A DNA stretch of 24,362 bases from PNAI01 sp964575715 (GTDB lineage: Bacteria > Pseudomonadota > Alphaproteobacteria > Rhizobiales > Xanthobacteraceae), in contig CAZNSG010000120.1 in the NCBI GenBank assembly GCA_964575715.1, positions 1-24,362 of the forward strand, in the 5' to 3' direction. Positions 1-7,645 of the stretch are shown one piece after another. The notes below the pieces were generated by a model. It had not been told where the DNA came from. It saw only the letters and a program-made list of their open reading frames with translations, and did not search any database. Position 1 is the stretch's first letter. Every line of letters starts with the position of its first letter. The position numbers and the translations under genes are program-made.

Positions 1-82
1 CTTGGGGCCATGCTTCGAGACGCGCCCATCGCAGCATGTATACGCAGGCTGCGCCTGCTATGGGGCGCTCCTCAGCATGAGG
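1..82. repeat. Right part of a palindromic intergenic repeat (cut by window edge)
   Basis: The stretch contains a 'cttcgagacgcgcc' block and ends in 'gctcctcagcatgagg'. The same two blocks, in the same order, form the right half of the complete element at 5865-6038 ('ccttcgagacgcc' and 'gctcctcaggatgagg'). The left half would lie outside the window. Such elements are common between genes in Bradyrhizobium-like genomes and encode no protein. Confidence 0.6.
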
Positions 83-140
83 TAGAGTGAATTCGTCCAT
101 TGGCTCGCCGGTACACGATGAAGATGTGTGCATGCCTTAG

Positions 141-157
141 CGCAAGCGGGGAGAGGG
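141..157. repeat. Half-site of the ctctccccgc palindromic repeat
   Basis: The bases cgcaagcggggagaggg match exactly the loop and right arm of the hairpin at 4461-4486, but the left arm is absent. It is therefore a decayed or partial copy just downstream of the HAD hydrolase gene. Nothing else is visible between the left-edge repeat and that gene. Confidence 0.5.
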
Positions 158-180
158 CGATCATGCGCCGCGCTATAATC

Positions 181-1044
181 TCACCACGCCAATCGGCGGG
201 TAACCGCTTTGGGGACGATGCCGGCGTTTGCGAAAATCATTTGTATCGCCGCCGGATCGGGATCGCTGCGCTTGCCCAGCTCCTGTGAATGAATTCCGGC
301 GGTCACGAATAGGCAATCGACGCCGAACGCAGCCGCGCCCTTGAGATCGGTGCGCACGGAATCCCCGATCGCCAGCACGCGGGAGAGCGCCGGCACGGTC
401 CCGCGCACGGCTGCGATGCGCGCGATCGCTTGGGCGTAGATCGGACGGTGCGGCTTGCCGGCATAGAGCACCTCGCCGCCAAGCTCGCCATAGAGATCGG
501 CCAGCGCGCCCGCGCAATAGACCAGCTTGTCGCCGCGCTCCACCACCAGGTCCGGGTTCGCGCACAGCATGAACAGATCGCGCGCGCGCAGCGCGCCGAG
601 CAGCGTGCGATAGCTCTCCGGCGTCTCGGTCTCGTCATCGTGCAATCCGGTGCAGACCGCATAGTCGGCGGCCTCGAGCGCCACAAAGCGCGCGCCCAAC
701 CCCTCGAAAATTGGCAGATCGCGTTCCGGACCGATGTGGAACAACTGCTTGTCGGGCCGTGCCGCGATCACGGCGCGGGTAACGTCGCCAGAGCTTACGA
801 TGTCGTCATAGGCTTGGCGCGGCACGCCAAGCCGATCGAGCAGCCGCATGACCACGGTGCCCGGCCGCGGCGCATTGGTGATGAGCAGCACGCTGCCGCC
901 GGTTGAGCGGTAACGGGTCAGCGCCTGGCAGGCCTCGGGGAATGCCGCGACACCGTTATGAATGACCCCCCATACGTCGCACAGCACCGCGTCATAGCCG
1001 GGCGCCAGCGACGAGAATGCTTCAATGAATGCGGGTGCGGTCAT
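181..1044 (-). CDS. HAD superfamily class IIA hydrolase (TIGR01459-like)
   Basis: A 287-residue cytoplasmic protein resembling the NagD-like class IIA branch of the HAD superfamily, which mostly holds sugar-phosphate and nucleotide phosphatases. Visible motifs: motif I CDVWGVIHNG (Asp23 as expected nucleophile), motif II ITNAP (about 55-59), motif III Lys in AGKPH (Lys197), and motif IV IGDSVRTD (Asp228, Asp233). The segment between motifs II and III is the class IIA cap. Motif I normally reads D-x-D; here the second Asp is Trp25, which removes the usual general acid/base. I recall D-x-W-G-V as typical of this subfamily. Start is ATG with no competing upstream codon. It lies 45 bp downstream of the EAL-domain gene on the same strand and may be co-transcribed. 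The substrate cannot be told from sequence. Confidence 0.85.
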   Translation of the reverse strand: MTAPAFIEAFSSLAPGYDAVLCDVWGVIHNGVAAFPEACQALTRYRSTGGSVLLITNAPRPGTVVMRLLDRLGVPRQAYDDIVSSGDVTRAVIAARPDKQLFHIGPERDLPIFEGLGARFVALEAADYAVCTGLHDDETETPESYRTLLGALRARDLFMLCANPDLVVERGDKLVYCAGALADLYGELGGEVLYAGKPHRPIYAQAIARIAAVRGTVPALSRVLAIGDSVRTDLKGAAAFGVDCLFVTAGIHSQELGKRSDPDPAAIQMIFANAGIVPKAVTRRLAW

Positions 1045-1089
1045 GGCTGGGGCACGCCGAAGCGCGGCAGATCTGGCACAAACCCTCGA

Positions 1090-2565
1090 TCAGGCGCGGC
1101 TGCCACCGGGGGCGGGCCTGAGGATACCCGTGCGGCGAATATCCTCAACCGCATTCGCTAGCGTGCTCCGACCCGCAACCGGTTCGCGCGGGCGTTTTGG
1201 GCTTTCGCGGACCGGGGATTCTTCGTCTTCAGCATTCGCTGCCAGCGCTTCCGCCCGCACCGGCCGCGGCGGCGAAAAAAGGAATCCTTGCCCCAACTTC
1301 ACATCGTATTCGAGCAGGTCGAGGACAGTGGCCTCATTCTCGATCCGCTCGGCAATCAGTCCGATGCCATGCCGGGCCATCAGGTCGGAAAGATCGGCTG
1401 GATGAATGTCAAAGGTCGGCGGGCTGGCAAGTCCGAGCAGCAGCTTGGCCGGAATCTTGACTAGGCGAATGCCGCGATCGGCCAGATCGCGCGGTTCGAT
1501 GTGCAGGTCGCCGACGCGATCCATGGAGAACCGCACGCCGAGCTCGGCGAGCGCTGAGACGCTATCCCGTTCGAGCGGGCCCATGGCGTGCCAGACGCTC
1601 TGGGGGAATTCCAGCAAGAGCGCGGTGGCAAGCTCCTGGTTGAGTTTCATGAATTGCAGCAATTCCTGACAAGCCTTGGAGTCGACCAGGGTGTGGGTGG
1701 AGATGTTGCAGATCAGCCCGATGTCGCGATTCTTACTTAGCAGCCGGCGCACCACCTGGGCGGCGCGCATCAGTGCTAAGTGATCGATCCTTGGCATCAA
1801 GCCGCCGCTTTCCGCAGCTTCGAGGAAATCAGCCGGCAACAGCAGGCTGCCGTCCTCGCTTCGCAAGCGGGTGAAGGCCTCGTAGTAGCGGACTCTGCGT
1901 TGCGGCAGCGTTACGATCGGCTGCAGGTAAAGGTCGGCGCGGTTGGCGTCGAGAATCCCGCGCACCGTTGCGATCATCTCCCCGTTGTTGCCCGGACTGG
2001 CAAACATTTTGGTATCGACCGGCGCCTGGGCCTCTGGCTCGCTCGGTACGCTGTATTCCATGCGGGCGGCGGTCTCCGGCACGAGCTCAGGCGCAACCTC
2101 CTTGTCCGCCGGTGCCGGCTCGCTTATCAGCGCGCGCGGTCCTGCAAGTGCGGCCTCGTGCACGGCCACCGCTTCCGCAAGCTGTTTGACGATCGTCCCC
2201 AGCTCGCCGATTTCGGCGGCATATGATGAGGTCGCAGCGCGCGGTGGCTCGGAGCTATGTTCCGCCTTTCGTTCAATCGCTGCAATTCGTCGGCCCAATT
2301 CGGCGACTTGTCGCGTGTGTTCGCCAACCTGCCAGGCCAGATCGGCCGTCCCGCGCGACAGATTGGCGATTTGATCGCTGACCACGGCGCGGCTGCGCAG
2401 GTGTTTTGCGATGGCGTCGTAGAGCGCAAACGCCGTGAGCGCGCCGATGGCAACAAGCGTGGACTGCGAGCCATTCAGCCCAAAGCCAAGATACAGCACA
2501 ACACCGATCGAAACCACGATCAGCATCATGCAGAAGGCCACGATAATGGCGCTTAAGCGCACCAT
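1090..2565 (-). CDS. Membrane-anchored degenerate EAL-domain protein (TipF-like)
   Basis: 491 residues from ATG at 2565; an in-frame TTG at 2577 would add four. Two hydrophobic segments (about 5-28 and 35-52) precede a coiled-coil-like helical region (about 60-140), a Pro/Glu/Ala-rich linker, an EAL domain (about 200-435) and a basic tail. The signature reads YEAFTR (Glu229) instead of E-A/V-L-x-R. Asn287, Glu319, Lys370 and Glu406 are kept, but the DDFG motif reads DRVG (Asp349, Arg350), losing one metal-binding Asp. It is therefore probably a c-di-GMP receptor or scaffold, not a phosphodiesterase. The layout of N-terminal membrane helices, coiled coil and degenerate EAL matches Caulobacter TipF, a flagellar assembly factor. 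That assignment is inference; no flagellar genes adjoin it, although CheZ is encoded at 17368. Confidence 0.8.
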   Translation of the reverse strand: MVRLSAIIVAFCMMLIVVSIGVVLYLGFGLNGSQSTLVAIGALTAFALYDAIAKHLRSRAVVSDQIANLSRGTADLAWQVGEHTRQVAELGRRIAAIERKAEHSSEPPRAATSSYAAEIGELGTIVKQLAEAVAVHEAALAGPRALISEPAPADKEVAPELVPETAARMEYSVPSEPEAQAPVDTKMFASPGNNGEMIATVRGILDANRADLYLQPIVTLPQRRVRYYEAFTRLRSEDGSLLLPADFLEAAESGGLMPRIDHLALMRAAQVVRRLLSKNRDIGLICNISTHTLVDSKACQELLQFMKLNQELATALLLEFPQSVWHAMGPLERDSVSALAELGVRFSMDRVGDLHIEPRDLADRGIRLVKIPAKLLLGLASPPTFDIHPADLSDLMARHGIGLIAERIENEATVLDLLEYDVKLGQGFLFSPPRPVRAEALAANAEDEESPVRESPKRPREPVAGRSTLANAVEDIRRTGILRPAPGGSRA

Positions 2566-2825
2566 GGATGGTCTCAAGCCCCGGGGTCGGCGGGGTGATT
2601 CGCCGAATCACCTAACAAATTCCATAACGTTGGGGCGTTGCGCAAGCAATCTCACGAAAACACAGGCCGAATACCTAACGCCACGGCTTGCCGGCGGGCC
2701 GTCTTGCCCGCACTCCGCGCCGTCTTGACCTGCGCAAAGCCCAGGCGGCATATCGCCGCGATGCCGCTCCAGCACCGCTGCCCATACGCCCCGCGCTGCA
2801 AAGCGTTCAAGCGCAAGCCAATTGC

Positions 2826-4391
2826 GTGAGTACCCTTTTTACCGCGATCGAACAGCGCCCCGGCGCCGTCTTTGCGGCCTTCCTGCTGTTGCACTTTGTG
2901 GTGTGGACGGCGCTCCCCGCCGCGCTTTATCCCAATCTGCCGCTCGACCTGATCGAGGCGCTGACCTACGGCCGCGAATGGCAGCTCGGCTACGACAAGC
3001 TGCCGCCGCTGCCCTGGTGGCTGGTCGAGATCACCTACCGGATTTTCGGGCGCGATCTGTTCTATTACGCGCTGGCCCAAAGCGCGGTGCTCGCGGCGTT
3101 TGTCGCAATCTGGTTGACCGCGCGGCCGCTGGTCGGGCCGCTCGGCGCGCTCTTGGCGCTGCTCATCGTCGATGGCCTGCACTACCTCCATTTCACGGCG
3201 GCGAAATTCAACCACGATGTAATTCAACTTCCGTTTTGGGCGCTTGCCGGTTTTTCTTTTCACGCGGCGCTGCGCGGCGGAAAGCTCGTTCATTGGACCC
3301 TGCTCGGGCTGGCGATTGGAATGGCGCTGTGGGCAAAATATTTTATCGCCATGCTGGTGGCGCCGCTCGCGCTTTTCATGCTGCTCGATCCGCAGGCGCG
3401 GCGGCATTTCGCGACGCCGGGACCATACCTGGCGATTGCCGTCGCGCTCGTGGTGGCGGCGCCGCATCTTATCTGGCTTCTGCACAACGATTTCTTGCCG
3501 CTGCGTTATGCCGAAGCGCGCGCCGCGCCTTCGCGCGGGCTGCTCGACCACTTTTGGCATCCGCTGCAATTCCTTGTCGGGCAGCTGGCGTTCATGCTGC
3601 CGGCGCTGGCCATCGCGCTGCCGCTCTATGTTCCGCGCACCGAGCGCAAGCCGGCTGCGGCCGATGCCCGCGATGCCTATGACCGGCGCATCATCGCGCT
3701 GCTCGCCTTCGGACCGGCGGCGGCGGTCACGGCGCTCTCGCTCGCGACCGGGCGCGGCACCATTGCCATGTGGGGATATCCGCTCTGGCTGTTCCTAGGG
3801 TTATGGATCGTGCTGCACGCGCCTTCGCTCAGGCATGAGCGTTTCGTGCGCGTGTTTGCGTTATGGGCACTTATCTTCTTCGTCTTTGCCGCCGCATTTT
3901 TCGCAAGCTACACCGTCATGCCGAGTTTAGACGGGCGCTATCGCGCGGTGTTTTTTCCCGGCGATCGGCTCGGCGCCGAGCTTTCCGCGCGCTTTCGCGT
4001 CATGACCGGAAACCGGCTTGCTTATGTCATCGGTACCATGTGGACCGGCGGCAATGTCGCGCACTACGCGCCCGAGCATCCGCGCGTGCTCATCGACGGC
4101 AGCCCGCGCCGCGCGCCTTGGATCGATCTCGGTGATCTCCAGGCGCGCGGCGCAATTGTGGTGTGGACCGAGGGCGATCCGCGCGTGCTGCCGGCGGCCT
4201 TCCGCACGGTCGCGCTGGATGCGGAAATCCAGGAGCCTTTCGCGTTGCCCTATCGCCGCGGCGCCGGCGAGGTACTGGTCGGCTGGGCGGTGTTGCGGCC
4301 GCGGCCGGCGGTGGCAGGGCTCAACTTTTTTTCACCTCTCCCCGCGTGCGGGGAGAGGTCGGCTTCCGAGCGAAGCGAGGAAGCCGGGTGA
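2826..4391 (+). CDS. GT39/ArnT-like integral membrane glycosyltransferase
   Basis: 521 residues if translation begins at GTG 2826. An earlier TTG (2688) is possible but adds 46 residues without a membrane signal; no strong Shine-Dalgarno site decides. The protein is strongly hydrophobic with about 10-12 membrane helices. Its first periplasmic loop has LPLDLIEA (Asp41, Glu44) followed by GYDKLPPLPWW, the acidic catalytic motif and K-x-P-P-L motif of PMT_2/GT39-type enzymes such as ArnT. These move a sugar from a polyprenyl-phosphate carrier to lipid A, glycan or protein on the periplasmic side. A soluble C-terminal region follows from about residue 380. The last 18 or so codons and the stop lie inside the palindromic repeat 4335-4486, so the tail looks acquired. 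It could serve the GT2/deacetylase pair at 10.9-12.9 kb, but the acceptor is unknown. Confidence 0.8.
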   Translation: MSTLFTAIEQRPGAVFAAFLLLHFVVWTALPAALYPNLPLDLIEALTYGREWQLGYDKLPPLPWWLVEITYRIFGRDLFYYALAQSAVLAAFVAIWLTARPLVGPLGALLALLIVDGLHYLHFTAAKFNHDVIQLPFWALAGFSFHAALRGGKLVHWTLLGLAIGMALWAKYFIAMLVAPLALFMLLDPQARRHFATPGPYLAIAVALVVAAPHLIWLLHNDFLPLRYAEARAAPSRGLLDHFWHPLQFLVGQLAFMLPALAIALPLYVPRTERKPAAADARDAYDRRIIALLAFGPAAAVTALSLATGRGTIAMWGYPLWLFLGLWIVLHAPSLRHERFVRVFALWALIFFVFAAAFFASYTVMPSLDGRYRAVFFPGDRLGAELSARFRVMTGNRLAYVIGTMWTGGNVAHYAPEHPRVLIDGSPRRAPWIDLGDLQARGAIVVWTEGDPRVLPAAFRTVALDAEIQEPFALPYRRGAGEVLVGWAVLRPRPAVAGLNFFSPLPACGERSASERSEEAG

Positions 4392-4486
4392 GGGGGCATT
4401 TCCTCGGCTGTGGCATTTCGAAACGCCCCCTCACCCGGCTCGGACCTTCGGTCCTCGCCACCCTCTCCCCGCAAGCGGGGAGAGGG
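4335..4486. repeat. Inverted pair of ctctccccgc palindromic repeats
   Basis: Two copies of a roughly 65-bp element lie head to head. Each outer end is a hairpin: 4335-4358 (10-bp stem, loop cgtg) and 4461-4486 (11-bp stem, loop caag). The inner parts form a perfect 16-bp inverted repeat, 4382-4397 against 4425-4440 (agccgggtgagggggc), around a short spacer. The left copy encodes the tail and stop codon of the glycosyltransferase; the right copy ends two bases before the aminotransferase stop. Lying between convergent genes, it may act as a bidirectional terminator, although there is no clear U tract. Confidence 0.9.
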
Positions 4487-4488
4487 AA

Positions 4489-5835
4489 CTACTGCACGGC
4501 GCGGATAAGTTTTGCCACCTTGTCAAAGATTTCCGCGATCTGCGCTTCGCTCACGATCAGCGGCGGGGTGAGCGCGAGCGTGTCGCCGACCGCGCGGATC
4601 ATCAGGCCTTCCTCGTGGAACGCGCGCTCCAGGATTTCGTAGCCGCGCTTTCCGGCCGCGTCGAGCCGCGAAGCGAGGTCGATGCCGGCCGTCAATCCCA
4701 CCGTGCGAATATCGAGCACGCCGGGCAGGCCCTTTAAGCGCATCGCCGCGTCCGCCCATTTCGGCTCTAACTTTTTGGCGCGCGCGAACAAATCCTCGTC
4801 GCGATAAATGTCAAGCGCCGCCAGCCCGGCCGCGCAGGCCAGCGGATGCGCCGAATAGGTATAGCCGTGGAACAGCTCGGGCACGTGCTCGGGGCCGCGC
4901 ATGAAGGCCTCATAGATGCCCGCGCGCACGATCACGCCGCCCATGGGAACTGCGCCTGATGTGACGCCTTTCGCGAACGTAATCATGTCGGGAACGACGC
5001 CATAGCGCTCGGCGGCGAATGCAGCCCCCAGCCGGCCAAAGCCGGTGATCACTTCGTCCAGGATCAAGAGCAGGCCATGCTTGTCGCAGATTGCGCGCAG
5101 CCGCTGCAGATAGCCCTTGGGCGCCGGATATACACCGGCCGAGCCCGCCATCGGCTCGACGATCACGGCTGCGATGGTGGAGGCGTCGTGCAGCGCCACG
5201 ATGCGCTCAAGCTCGTCGGCCAGATGCGCGCCCCATTCCGGCTCGCCCTTGGAAAACGCCTGTTGCTCGCGGTTATAAGTCGCCGGCAGATGATCGACGC
5301 CGGCGAGCAGCGTGCCGAAGAGTTTGCGGTTGTTGACAATGCCGCCGACGGAGATGCCGCCAAAGCCCACGCCGTGATAGCCGCGCTCGCGGCCGATCAG
5401 CCGCGTGCGCGCGCCCGCTCCGCGCACGTTGTGATAGGCGAGCGCGATTTTGAGCGCGGTGTCCACCGCCTCCGAGCCGGAATTGCAAAAGAACACATGA
5501 TCGAGATCGCCCGGCGCCAGCGCCGCGATGCGGCTGGCCAGCTCGAACGCCTTGGGATGCGCGAAGTGAAAGGCCGGCGCGTAATCGAGCTCGGCGGCCT
5601 GGCGCTGGATCGCCGCAACGATCGGATCGCGGTTGTGCCCGGCATTGGTGCACCATAAGCCGGCGGTGCCATCGAGCAGCGCGCGCCCCTCGGGCGTGTA
5701 GTAGTGCATGTCCTTGGCGCGCGCGATCAGCCGCGGCGCTTTCTTGAAGGCGCGGTTGGGCGTGAAGGGGAGCCAATAGGCTTCGAGATCGTTGGGCACC
5801 GTTGCGGCGACAGAGGTTTTTTGTGCCTGGGCCAT
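4489..5835 (-). CDS. Omega-amino acid:pyruvate aminotransferase (class III, PLP)
   Basis: 448 residues, usual length for fold-type I class III aminotransferases. The N-terminal block WLPFTPNRAFKKAPR and the following LLDGTAGLWCTNAGH are hallmarks of the beta-alanine (omega-amino acid):pyruvate transaminases (EC 2.6.1.18), which transfer an amino group from beta-alanine or other omega-amines to pyruvate, giving alanine and a semialdehyde. PLP-site residues are visible: SGSEA (about 119-123), Asp260 in LDEVITGFGR, and the Schiff-base lysine Lys289 in ITFAKGVTSG. ATG start at 5835. It is convergent with the glycosyltransferase and separated from hisS by a repeat, so it appears to be a single-gene unit. 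Likely role: degradation of beta-alanine, polyamine- or pyrimidine-derived amines. The exact amine donor is not determinable; gabT-like activity is less likely given the N-terminal motif. Confidence 0.9.
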   Translation of the reverse strand: MAQAQKTSVAATVPNDLEAYWLPFTPNRAFKKAPRLIARAKDMHYYTPEGRALLDGTAGLWCTNAGHNRDPIVAAIQRQAAELDYAPAFHFAHPKAFELASRIAALAPGDLDHVFFCNSGSEAVDTALKIALAYHNVRGAGARTRLIGRERGYHGVGFGGISVGGIVNNRKLFGTLLAGVDHLPATYNREQQAFSKGEPEWGAHLADELERIVALHDASTIAAVIVEPMAGSAGVYPAPKGYLQRLRAICDKHGLLLILDEVITGFGRLGAAFAAERYGVVPDMITFAKGVTSGAVPMGGVIVRAGIYEAFMRGPEHVPELFHGYTYSAHPLACAAGLAALDIYRDEDLFARAKKLEPKWADAAMRLKGLPGVLDIRTVGLTAGIDLASRLDAAGKRGYEILERAFHEEGLMIRAVGDTLALTPPLIVSEAQIAEIFDKVAKLIRAVQ

Positions 5836-5864
5836 AGAGCGCCTCGCTTGTTGGCGGCTCCCGG

Positions 5865-6038
5865 CCTCATGGTGAGGAGCGCGGCACAGCCGCGCGTCTC
5901 GAACACCGCAAGTCGGGTCTACCCGACTTGCGCCATGAGTCTGCCGATCTCGGGTAAACCCGAGATCGGCGGCCGCCCTCGTCCTTCGAGACGCCGCGCC
6001 TTCGCCCTTCGGGCTACGGCGGGCTCCTCAGGATGAGG
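5865..6038. repeat. Palindromic intergenic repeat, family cctcatggtgaggagc, carrying an inserted module
   Basis: The outer arms are cctcatggtgaggagc (from 5865) and gctcctcaggatgagg (to 6038). Inner blocks are a gcggcacagccgc hairpin and 'gtctcgaa' facing 'ccttcgagac'. Between these inner blocks sits the two-hairpin module annotated at 5907-5970. The gap between the aminotransferase start and hisS is essentially this element and shows no other gene. Confidence 0.8.
5907..5970. repeat. Two-hairpin module, copy 1
   Basis: Hairpin 1 (5907-5932) has perfect 11-bp arms cgcaagtcggg / cccgacttgcg. An 11-base linker follows, then hairpin 2 (5943-5970) with perfect 12-bp arms gccgatctcggg / cccgagatcggc around the loop taaa. 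The same pair of hairpins, in the same order and orientation with a linker of similar length, recurs at 15849-15910 and 16089-16149, each time inside a different host repeat. Confidence 0.85.
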
Positions 6039-6136
6039 GCGGAGAGGGGCCGATGACGGTGCATTATCCACTTTTACCGATAATGACAAAACTGGGAACG
6101 GCTGATACCAACCCCACAACCCGGAAACCCACGCCG

Positions 6137-7645
6137 ATGGCCGACAAACCCAACAAGCTCAAGGCGCGCCTGCCGCGCGGCCTGTCCGACCGCGGACCGG
6201 CTGAGATCGCCGCCACGCGGGAAATGCTGGAACAAATCCGCAAGGTCTTCGAGCATTACGGCTTCGAGCCGGTGGAGACTCCGGCGATCGAATACACCGA
6301 CGCGTTGGGAAGATTCCTGCCCGACCAGGACCGCCCCAACGAAGGCGTGTTCTCTTTTCAAGACGATGACGAGCAGTGGCTCTCGCTGCGCTACGATCTC
6401 ACCGCGCCGCTCGCGCGCTACGTGGCGGAGAATTTCGATCAATTGCCCAAACCCTACCGCTCCTACCGCTACGGCTGGGTCTTTCGCAACGAAAAGCCCG
6501 GGCCGGGCCGCTATCGCCAGTTCATGCAGTTCGACGCCGACACGGTTGGCAGCGCCTCGCCCGCCGCCGACGCCGAGATGTGCATGCTCGCCGCCGACAC
6601 CATGGAGGCGCTCGGCATCCCGCGCGGCTCCTATGTGGTGAAGGTGAACAATCGCAAGGTGCTGGACGGCACAATGGATGCTGCCAAAATTGCTCCAGAG
6701 AAACGCCTTACCGTGCTTCGGGCGATCGACAAACTTGATCGGCTTGGGGTTGAAGCGGTCGAATATCTGTTGGGGCCGGGTCGCAAAGATGAAAGCGGAG
6801 ATTTCACGAAGGGGGCGGGGCTAACTGATGTTCAGATCACACGCATCATCAACTTCACAGGATGGGGCGAGACTGGTTCGGGCTCCAAAAGCATCTCGTC
6901 AGCAAATGAAGTGACAATTGCGAATTTTGAAACTTCTGTTCGCGGAAGCGCGCTGGGAGAAGCGGGCGTTTCAGAGTTGGCAAGCATCAAGAATCTGATT
7001 GCTGCTGCTGGTTATGATGACGGTCGTATTGTCATCGATCCCTCCGTCGTCCGCGGCCTCGAATATTACACCGGCCCGGTTTACGAAGTTGAACTCCTGC
7101 TCGACACCAAGGACGACAAAGGCCGGCCCGTGCGTTTTGGCTCGGTCGGCGGGGGAGGGCGCTACGACGGTCTGGTCGCGCGTTTTCGCGGCGAGCCGGT
7201 GCCCGCCACCGGCTTCTCCATCGGCGTCTCGCGCCTTCTTGCCGCGCTCACGCATCTTGGCAAAATCGAAACCAAACCCGCGCCCGGTCCGGTGGTCGTC
7301 ACCGTGTTCGACCAAGATCGCATCGCCGACTACCAGCGCATGGTGGCACTCTTACGCGCCGCCAACATCCGCGCTGAGCTTTATCTCGGCCAGGGCAAAT
7401 TCGGGCCGCAGATGAAATACGCCGACAAGCGCGGCTCGCCATGCGTCGTCATCCAAGGGCCGGACGAGAAGGCCAAGGGTGAGGTTCAGATCAAGGATCT
7501 GATCCTGGGCGCTACGCTGACCGCCATCAAGGACCGCGACGAATATCTCAAGCAGCAGGCCGAGGCGCAGTTCGCGGTGCCGCAGGACAAGCTGGTCGAA
7601 GCCGTGCGCGCGCTGCTCGCCCGCCACGGCATCGTCTGGCGCTGA
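6137..7645 (+). CDS. hisS: Histidine--tRNA ligase
   Basis: 502 residues from ATG 6137 (MADKPNKLKARLPRG), which matches the usual rhizobial N-terminus; in-frame ATGs at 6053 and 6083 would add unconserved residues. It charges tRNA-His in the cytoplasm. Class II synthetase features are visible: motif 2 FRNEKPGPGRYRQF (about 116-129), the HisRS motif RGLEYYTG (306-313), then GGGRYDGL and a C-terminal anticodon-binding region. Motif 2 reads KPGPGR where many bacterial enzymes have RPQxGR, consistent with the divergent alphaproteobacterial HisRS type. Codons from about 6669 to 7025 (residues 178-297) are clearly lower in GC (near 52% by hand count over 6661-7020, against about 75% in sample 60-base lines on either side). 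The reading frame is nonetheless intact, suggesting segmental gene conversion. hisZ and hisG follow on the same strand. Confidence 0.95.
   Translation: MADKPNKLKARLPRGLSDRGPAEIAATREMLEQIRKVFEHYGFEPVETPAIEYTDALGRFLPDQDRPNEGVFSFQDDDEQWLSLRYDLTAPLARYVAENFDQLPKPYRSYRYGWVFRNEKPGPGRYRQFMQFDADTVGSASPAADAEMCMLAADTMEALGIPRGSYVVKVNNRKVLDGTMDAAKIAPEKRLTVLRAIDKLDRLGVEAVEYLLGPGRKDESGDFTKGAGLTDVQITRIINFTGWGETGSGSKSISSANEVTIANFETSVRGSALGEAGVSELASIKNLIAAAGYDDGRIVIDPSVVRGLEYYTGPVYEVELLLDTKDDKGRPVRFGSVGGGGRYDGLVARFRGEPVPATGFSIGVSRLLAALTHLGKIETKPAPGPVVVTVFDQDRIADYQRMVALLRAANIRAELYLGQGKFGPQMKYADKRGSPCVVIQGPDEKAKGEVQIKDLILGATLTAIKDRDEYLKQQAEAQFAVPQDKLVEAVRALLARHGIVWR

Noticed and set aside
2688..2825. Longer N-terminus of the GT39-like protein starting at TTG 2688
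   Set aside because: The added 46 residues are Arg/Ala/Pro-rich with no membrane segment, and the usual family N-terminus begins near the GTG at 2826.
2652..3569. 305-codon open frame on the minus strand
   Set aside because: It is antisense to the GT39-like gene, rich in Arg/Gln/Pro as expected for a shadow frame in high-GC DNA, and has no domain or ribosome-binding site.
6661..7025. Intein, insertion or frameshift inside hisS
   Set aside because: The reading frame is continuous, the protein follows normal HisRS order with no splicing motifs, and only base composition changes.
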